Assembly (NCBI RefSeq): GCF_036946495.1
Contig: NZ_JAQIIX010000001.1
Span: 434,001-498,000 of the forward strand
Direction of reading: 5' to 3'
Length of the DNA: 64,000 nucleotides
Origin: Mycolicibacterium neoaurum
GTDB taxonomy: Bacteria > Actinomycetota > Actinomycetes > Mycobacteriales > Mycobacteriaceae
Made by a program: the position numbers and the translations under genes. Of the stretch, positions 58,748 through 64,000 are shown one piece after another. The first letter of the stretch is position 1. The number at the start of each line of letters is the position of its first letter. Below the pieces are notes generated by a model. That model made no database searches. It was given only the letters and a program-made list of their open reading frames with translations, and was not told the origin of the DNA.

Positions 58748-59002
58748 CTACTCGGGCTGCAGTACGTCGGAATCGACGAATGTCAGCGAGCCACTGTCGA
58801 GCAGGACTGCCCACCGGCGCGCAGGATCCGCAATGTGGTGCTCACCGATATCGACGGATTGACCGGCGGTGTCGCCGAAATCGTCGACGATCACTCCGAC
58901 TGCCTCTTCCTCGGTCCCGGCATGGACGCGCACCCGCGAATCGATCGCGAATCCCTGATCCTGGTTGTCGGGGCCGGCACCGACGATTCCCTGAGCAGTC
59001 AC
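58748..59002 (-). CDS. Small acidic hypothetical protein
   Basis: An 84-residue protein with no signal or membrane segment. Segments IDSRVRVHAGTEEEAVGVIVDDFGD and ARRWAVLLDSGSLTFVDSDVLQPE suggest an SH3-like or KOW-like barrel with paired strands, but I cannot name the family. GTG at 59002 is the only suitable start. It converges with the FadR-type gene with four bases between stops, and follows another doubtful small gene by 13 bp. Confidence 0.6.
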   Translation of the reverse strand: MTAQGIVGAGPDNQDQGFAIDSRVRVHAGTEEEAVGVIVDDFGDTAGQSVDIGEHHIADPARRWAVLLDSGSLTFVDSDVLQPE

Positions 59003-59015
59003 CAGAACTCCCTAG

Positions 59016-59330
59016 TCATCCGCGGCGACCGCCATCCGCGGTCGCCCAGTCGAGTGAGACGCAGAAACGGATCCGCGATCCGACCCTGCGTTGTTTCTCA
59101 TTGCACGTCCAGCCCCCGACGAGCATCGGTTCGATCCCCTCGTACCGATCGACGCCCAACCGAACACGCCGATCCTCATTTACCGAATAGAACGTTGTCA
59201 ATCCGTCTGCCGCAACGAGACGAAAAGAACGCCGGGCGGGCATTGCACCCAGTGTGTCCATCGTAAACTCCGTTCGCGCGAATCCGCTCGGCCACAGCTC
59301 CGCAAAGAACTCCCGAAAATGCCCACGCAT
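59016..59330 (-). CDS. Doubtful small hypothetical protein
   Basis: A 104-residue open frame from ATG 59330: MRGHFREFFAELWPSGF followed by RRSFRLVAADGLTTFYSVNEDRRVRLGVDRYEG. Codon use has many T- and A-ending codons, unlike the neighbouring genes, so it is either an acquired gene or not coding. The end of the frame is only 13 bp upstream of the next small gene, compatible with a two-gene unit. No family is recognised. The 59331-59517 stretch upstream contains nothing else I can support. Confidence 0.35.
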   Translation of the reverse strand: MRGHFREFFAELWPSGFARTEFTMDTLGAMPARRSFRLVAADGLTTFYSVNEDRRVRLGVDRYEGIEPMLVGGWTCNEKQRRVGSRIRFCVSLDWATADGGRRG

Positions 59331-59517
59331 GCCGACGTATTTGATGTCGAGGGCCGGAAAGCACGAGCCGGTCCATTCGATTCCACGAATGGCCGGAACG
59401 CACCGAATATCCCCGCACGTGCAATTTCAGCAAATACATCAGCAGGCACCCGACGGCCATCCGCGACGCGCCGGAGTGGCGGCACGGCGCGGTGTGGCCT
59501 GAGCTAACGTCTGTGCC

Positions 59518-60264
59518 GTGATCGTGCTGCTTCCCCCTTCGGAGACCAAACGCGCCGGTGGCGACGGCCCCGCCCTGCGGTTGCACGAGCTGAGCTTTCC
59601 CACCCTCAACGGTGTGCGCGCCGAGCTGATCGACGAGGTGGGCGCATTGGCCTCCGACATCCCTGCCGCTCGTCGGGCGCTCGGTGTGACCGCCGCCCAG
59701 GATGGGGAGATCGCCCGGAATGCCGAGCTGACGACCGCTCCGACCATCGCGGCGATCGAGCGCTACACCGGGGTGCTCTACGACGCACTCGACATCGATT
59801 CGTTGCGCGGCGCCGCTGCGGCGCGGGCGCGCGCCCGGCTGGCGGTCGGGTCCGCGCTGTTCGGACTGGTGCGCGCCGACGACCCGGTTCCGGCCTACCG
59901 ACTTTCGGCAGGTTCGAAGCTTCCCGATCGCCCCACACTGGCCGCGCGGTGGCGTCCGGTGTTGGAACCGCTACTGGCCGAGATCGCCGAAGACGATCTC
60001 GTCGTCGATCTGCGTTCGGGGTCCTATGTGGGGCTTGGACGACGCCCTGGGGCCGTGCGGGTGGACGTCCTCGCCGAGCGAGAGGACGGGCATCGTTCGG
60101 TGGTAAGCCATTTCAACAAGGCGCACAAGGGCAGGCTCGCCAGGGCACTGGCCGCGAGCCGTGCAGAACCGGACGATGCCGCCAAGGTCGCCGGCATCGC
60201 GCGCCGGGCCGGGATGCGTGTCGAACGCGACGGCAACGACCTGACGATCGTCGTGCCTGCCTGA
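59518..60264 (+). CDS. yaaA: YaaA family peroxide stress protein
   Basis: A 248-residue YaaA/DUF328 protein: MIVLLPPSETKRAGG at the N-terminus, YTGVLYDALD, GLVRADDPVPAYRLSAGSKLP and the C-terminal SHFNKAHKGRLARAL are all family landmarks. In E. coli YaaA limits intracellular iron and so protects DNA from peroxide damage; a DNA-binding fold has been described. GTG at 59518 lies seven bases after TAACGT, so the transcript is probably leaderless. It is followed by the antigen 85-like gene after 80 bp. Confidence 0.93.
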   Translation: MIVLLPPSETKRAGGDGPALRLHELSFPTLNGVRAELIDEVGALASDIPAARRALGVTAAQDGEIARNAELTTAPTIAAIERYTGVLYDALDIDSLRGAAAARARARLAVGSALFGLVRADDPVPAYRLSAGSKLPDRPTLAARWRPVLEPLLAEIAEDDLVVDLRSGSYVGLGRRPGAVRVDVLAEREDGHRSVVSHFNKAHKGRLARALAASRAEPDDAAKVAGIARRAGMRVERDGNDLTIVVPA

Positions 60265-60344
60265 GTTAAATCGTTATATAACAACGTGATCACACCGGGC
60301 GTCGCACCGGTGCAGCAGGTCCGTACGTTGCTAACTTGCCGTGC

Positions 60345-61538
60345 ATGACGCAACCGACAAGGCTGCGGCGCTGGGCGCGTCGTTGCGTGTCCACAGTCCT
60401 GGCCACCGCCATCGCAAGCTCGCTGATCGGCATTCCCGACGCCGCCGCGTTCTCCCGACCGGGGCTACCGGTCGAACAACTCGACATCCCGTCGGCATCG
60501 ATGGGACGCAACATCCGTGTCGAGTTCCAGGGCGGCGGACCCCATGCGGTGTATCTCCTCGACGGCCTGCGGGCCCAGGATGATTTCAGCGGCTGGGATA
60601 TCAACACCGCGGCATTCGAGTGGTATCACGACTCCGGCCTGTCCATCGTGATGCCCGTTGGCGGCCAGTCGAGCTTCTACAGCGACTGGTATCAGCCGGC
60701 AACGGGTAACAACGGCACTCTCACCTACAAGTGGGAGACCTTCCTGACCCAGGAGTTGCCGGGCTGGCTGGCCGCAAACCGCGGAATCAGCCCGGTCGGT
60801 AATGCCGTTGTGGGGCTGTCGATGTCGGGTGGCTCCGCGCTGACACTCGCCGTCTGGCACCCCACCAAGTTCATCTTCGCCGCCTCGCTCTCCGGCTTCG
60901 TCAACCCGTCGCTGGGCCTCTGGCCGACCCTGATCGGCCTGGCGATGCGCGATGCCGGCGGATACAACGCCACCGCCATGTGGGGGCAAACCAACGACCC
61001 GGCATGGCGGCGCAACGACCCGATGGTCAACGTGGCGACACTGGCCGCCAACCGCACCGCGATCTGGATCTACTGCGGGGACGGCACGCCCTCAGACCTC
61101 GACACCGGCGGTGATTTCGGAGGCATGTTCAGCGCACAGTTCCTGGAGAACATCACCCTGAACACGAACAAGACCTTCCAGCAGCGCTATCTGGCCGCAG
61201 GAGGGCGAAACGGCGTCTTCAATTTCCCGAAGGACGGCACGCACAGCTGGGGCTACTGGGGATCCCAGCTCCAGGCGATGAAGCCGGATCTGCAACGCGT
61301 ATTGGGAGTCATCCCGCCCGCCCCGCCGGCACCCGCACCGGTGCCCGGTGGTCTTCCACCGGGCCTTCCACCGGCCGTCGCTCCGGCCGTGGATGCGGGA
61401 CAACCGGCCGCGGCAGTGGGCTCACCCGTCCCGCCGTTGGCCGCCGCACCCCGCGTCGCCGCACCCATCGCACCGCCCGCTGCGATTCCGGCGGCTATCC
61501 CGGCGGCGGTACCGAGGGCCGCACTTCCGTCCTCCTGA
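60345..61538 (+). CDS. Antigen 85-like mycolyltransferase/esterase with Pro/Ala tail
   Basis: A 397-residue exported alpha/beta hydrolase of the antigen 85 family. Signal peptide to about residue 37 (IPDAAAFSRPG), GRNIRVEFQGGGPHAVYLLDGLRAQDDFSGWDIN, SIVMPVGGQSSFYSDWYQP, the nucleophile elbow VVGLSMSGGSAL (Ser159) and the GTHSWGYW His. These enzymes move mycolic acids onto trehalose and arabinogalactan. After about residue 330 a Pro/Ala-rich tail of ~65 residues is added, which ordinary antigen 85 proteins lack. ATG at 60345 lies seven bases after TAACTT. Confidence 0.9.
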   Translation: MTQPTRLRRWARRCVSTVLATAIASSLIGIPDAAAFSRPGLPVEQLDIPSASMGRNIRVEFQGGGPHAVYLLDGLRAQDDFSGWDINTAAFEWYHDSGLSIVMPVGGQSSFYSDWYQPATGNNGTLTYKWETFLTQELPGWLAANRGISPVGNAVVGLSMSGGSALTLAVWHPTKFIFAASLSGFVNPSLGLWPTLIGLAMRDAGGYNATAMWGQTNDPAWRRNDPMVNVATLAANRTAIWIYCGDGTPSDLDTGGDFGGMFSAQFLENITLNTNKTFQQRYLAAGGRNGVFNFPKDGTHSWGYWGSQLQAMKPDLQRVLGVIPPAPPAPAPVPGGLPPGLPPAVAPAVDAGQPAAAVGSPVPPLAAAPRVAAPIAPPAAIPAAIPAAVPRAALPSS

Positions 61539-61582
61539 GAATTCCACGGTACGACGGGCATCGGGGTGGGTAGTTTCACCCC

Positions 61583-62951
61583 ATGAAGCTGATTTCCCCG
61601 ACCGATGCGATGTTCCTCGTCGGTGAGTCCCGCGAGCATCCGATGCATGTGGGAGGTCTTCAGCTTTTCGAGCCACCCGCCGATGCCGGACCGGACTTCG
61701 TGGCGGAGATGTATCGGGCGATTGCCGGCTTCGGCGACTTCCAGCCGACATTCCGCAAACATCCGGCGACGTTCTTCGGCGGAATCACCAACATCGGTTG
61801 GACTTTGGACGACGAGGTCGACGTCGACTATCACCTCCGGCGCTCGGGCCTGCCACGGCCCGGGCGGGTAAGAGAGCTGCTGGAGCTCACCTCGCGCATC
61901 CATGGCAGCCTGCTGGACCGTCATCGGCCACTGTGGGAGGCGTACTTCGTCGAGGGTCTCAGCGACGGCAGGTTTGCGATCTACACCAAGATCCACCATT
62001 CCCTCATCGACGGCGTCTCGGCGCAGCGGCTGATGATCAGGACTCTGTCGGCGGACCCACACGATCGCGAGATCAGGGTTCCCTGGACGCTGGCGCCCAA
62101 GCGGAGCATATCGCGCTCGAGCACGGCGGGCTCGCTGGTGCGCTCGGTGACCGGTACCCGCCTCCGCCGTCGCGGGGCTGGCTCCGACCACGTTGGGGCT
62201 GGCCCGCGCCGCCCTACTCGAGCAGCAACTCACCCTGCCGTACCGGGCTCCCAAGACGATGTTCAACGTGCCCATCGGCGGCGCCCGCCGGTGCGCCGCG
62301 CAGTCCTGGCCACTGGCACGCATCCGGGCGGTCAAGGCGGCCACCGGTGTCACCGTCAACGACGTCGTGCTGGCCATGTGCGCCGGTGCACTGCGCACCT
62401 ACCTCGAAGAGCAGAACGCGTTGCCCGAAACTCCGCTGGTGGCAATGGTTCCGGTGAGTCTGCGCAGTGAGCACGAGCAGGATGCCGGTGGGAACATGGT
62501 CGGCACGATCCTGTGCAACCTGGCCACCGACACCGCCGATCCGCTGCGCAGGCTGGAGGCCATCAGCTCCTCGACACGCGACAACAAGCGGGTCTTCAGC
62601 GAGCTCCCGCGAACCCAGGCGCTGGCCCTGTCGGGGTTCCTCATCGCTGGGCTGGGCCTGAGCCTGGTCCCCGGCGTCGTGTCCTCGACGCCGCCGCCGT
62701 TCAACATCGTCATTTCAAACGTGCCGGGAGCACGAGAGCCGATGTACTGGAACGGCGCCCGGCTCGACGGCAATTACCCCATGTCGATCGCGCTGGATGG
62801 TCAGGCCCTCAACATCACGCTGACGAACAACGCAGACAATCTCGATTTCGGACTCGTCGGTTGCCGCCGCAGCGTGCCGCACCTACAGCGGCTGCTCGTG
62901 CACCTGGAGGATTCGCTGACCGACCTGGAGAAGGCGGCCGCGGCCATCTGA
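61583..62951 (+). pseudogene. Wax ester synthase/diacylglycerol acyltransferase with a +1 frameshift
   Basis: The first frame (from ATG 61583) gives MKLISPTDAMFLVGESREHPMHVGGLQLF, and TKIHHSLIDGVSAQRLM with the catalytic HHxxxDG, up to SLVRSVTGT. Near 62153-62165 homology moves to another frame, continuing AVAGLAPTTLGLARAALL through FNIVISNVPGARE to the stop at 62951. One surplus base in the ACCCG run would explain it; correction gives 455 residues, the normal WS/DGAT length. The family makes triacylglycerols and wax esters from acyl-CoA. A TAGTTT -10 box lies six bases before ATG. True mutation or base-calling error cannot be told apart here. Confidence 0.85.
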
Positions 62952-63125
62952 GCCGGGCGCGGCCGCAATGCCCTTTGCAGGAACCGCTTTTCGCGATAGA
63001 GCCGGTGTCACGAGACAGGCACCAGTTCGCATCGGATCGGTTTCGGCTCCGACCTGCGGTGTATCTGGGACCTGAGCCGCGATAGGTTTCCCACGTCGCT
63101 TGTCGCCGGCCGAATCAGGAAATCG

Positions 63126-64000
63126 ATGCCATCCACCGCCAACAGGCTCGCAAGCACGTCTGTTGCTACGGCAGGGATGTGGTTGGGCGTGCTGGCCATG
63201 AGTTCCGTTGCTTCTGCCCAGCCGGCGACGAGTCCGGGCGTGCCTTGTCTGGACATGGTCCAGCAGCTCGCCACCAATCCCGAGATCATCCCAGAAGCAG
63301 TCCATGCCGCAGCTGCGGCGCCGGCGTCCGAAGACACCGCAGCCCCGTTGATCGAGGCCGCTGCCGTGCCACCGGCGCCCGAACCGGCGCCCGTTCCGGC
63401 ACCACCGGCGCCCGAACTGTTCGCCGAACCCGTCCCCGAGCCCATCGCGGGACTGCCGGCCCCAGCGCCTGTCGCGACCGAGACACTGGACCTGATATCG
63501 CCTGCGCTGGCCGGACCGCCTCCTGCACAACCATTGTCGGGCGCGCCGATCGGTCCGCCGGCACAGGCGGTACCCGTGGTGCCGGTTCCTGCGCTACCCG
63601 CCGCGGCACCGGTACCGGTACCAGTGACGGGCGCGGCGCCGGCGGTCACTCCGGCCGCCGCACCGTTGTCGCAGGCCGCCGCCGCGGTACCTCCCGCGGC
63701 GCCCGTCGTCGAGTCGGCGGTCGCGGCACCTGAACCCGCAGCGGCTCCCGCACCTCCCCCGGTGCCGGTGGTGGCCGAAATCGCGGCGCCGGCGCCGATT
63801 CCCGAAGTCGTCGAGACCGTCCCGGTTCCGGTCGAACCCGCAGCAGCCACGCTGGTCGAGGCTGCCGCTCCGATTCCGGCGGCCGTTGCACCCATCGACT
63901 CCGCGGCGGCCGCGTCGGCTGCGGCCATATCGGCCCCGACTGCTGCCGCGCTGGCCACCGATACCGTCCTGCCCGCCATCGCCTCGGCGCCCGCGGTCTT
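63126..64000 (+). CDS. Pro/Ala-rich secreted protein, C-terminus beyond window
   Basis: An open frame of 291 codons running off the right edge. ATG at 63126 has AGGAAA upstream. A signal peptide (TSVATAGMWLGVLAMSSVASAQ) precedes a short ordered segment, GVPCLDMVQQLATNPEIIPEAVHAAAA, then a very long Pro/Ala/Val-rich region (VPPAPEPAPVPAPPAPE and similar). It resembles mycobacterial alanine/proline-rich secreted proteins that carry an enzymatic domain at one end; that domain, if present, lies beyond base 64000. The frame is absent from other genes' products, so it is a separate gene. Confidence 0.7.
   Translation, partial: MPSTANRLASTSVATAGMWLGVLAMSSVASAQPATSPGVPCLDMVQQLATNPEIIPEAVHAAAAAPASEDTAAPLIEAAAVPPAPEPAPVPAPPAPELFAEPVPEPIAGLPAPAPVATETLDLISPALAGPPPAQPLSGAPIGPPAQAVPVVPVPALPAAAPVPVPVTGAAPAVTPAAAPLSQAAAAVPPAAPVVESAVAAPEPAAAPAPPPVPVVAEIAAPAPIPEVVETVPVPVEPAAATLVEAAAPIPAAVAPIDSAAAASAAAISAPTAAALATDTVLPAIASAPAV

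Noticed and set aside
1..64000. CRISPR array, insertion sequence or prophage
   Set aside because: No spaced direct repeats, transposase, integrase or structural phage genes were seen; the 13E12 protein alone does not define an element.

Overview
The window is a GC-rich chromosomal segment of a fast-growing mycobacterium (Mycolicibacterium-type). The evidence is the gene content: an MmpS/MmpL pair, an antigen 85-type mycolyltransferase, four cutinase-like proteins, a wax ester synthase/DGAT, RipD, furA-katG, a 13E12-repeat HNH protein, an F420-type luciferase-like oxidoreductase and many TetR-family regulators. Many genes also show a -10 box (TANNNT) six to eight bases upstream of an ATG or GTG, the layout of leaderless mycobacterial transcripts. 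No rRNA, tRNA, CRISPR array or insertion sequence was recognised.

Layout. 1-2000: a more A/T-rich, probably acquired defence segment with a Shedu (SduA/DUF4263) nuclease gene followed by a Ser/Thr protein kinase cut by the window edge. 2000-13100: small catabolic or redox genes (two NmrA-like reductases, two-gene NTF2/acyl-CoA dehydrogenase unit, hydrolase, VOC and MDMPI-like proteins), most facing a divergent regulator (MarR, PadR, TetR, WYL, LysR) with a visible palindromic operator between them. 13100-20100: TetR facing mmpS-mmpL, then a GMC oxidoreductase translationally coupled to mmpL, an F420-type oxidoreductase and an aldo/keto reductase. 20200-27900: a GAF-PAS-PAS-GGDEF diguanylate cyclase, acyl-CoA dehydrogenase plus TetR, an MFS drug-exporter gene broken by an in-frame amber codon, a second TetR, thiD, a repeat-bearing lipoprotein and DUF3072.

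27900-36000: oxidative stress group (katG, furA, hemerythrin, manganese catalase) with two SRPBCC proteins and a sialate O-acetylesterase-like protein. 36100-43700: FKBP lipoprotein, a CRP-family regulator facing four tandem secreted cutinases, an S4 RNA-binding protein, a Pro-rich secreted protein and a ThrE-type exporter. 43700-49300: cold shock protein, NYN nuclease-like protein, DUF4334 protein with an operator inside its promoter spacer, RipD, tpx, an APH-like kinase and a 13E12/DUF222-HNH protein. 49200-56000: cytochrome P450, a degenerate MenC-like enolase-superfamily protein and an alkaline-phosphatase-superfamily protein in one unit, driven by one half of a very compact bidirectional promoter whose other half serves a MOSC protein; then SGNH hydrolase and acyltransferase 3. 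56200-64000: NlpC/P60 protein, MFS exporter with FadR-type regulator, YaaA, antigen 85-like protein with a Pro/Ala tail, a frameshifted wax ester synthase, and the start of a Pro/Ala-rich secreted protein cut by the right edge.

The strongest candidates for something new are the Shedu-kinase pair, the degenerate MenC paralogue beside a P450, the CRP/four-cutinase locus, and the compact regulatory architectures (twin inverted operators, spacer operator, overlapping bidirectional -10 boxes). All calls come from reading the sequence only; no database search was run.
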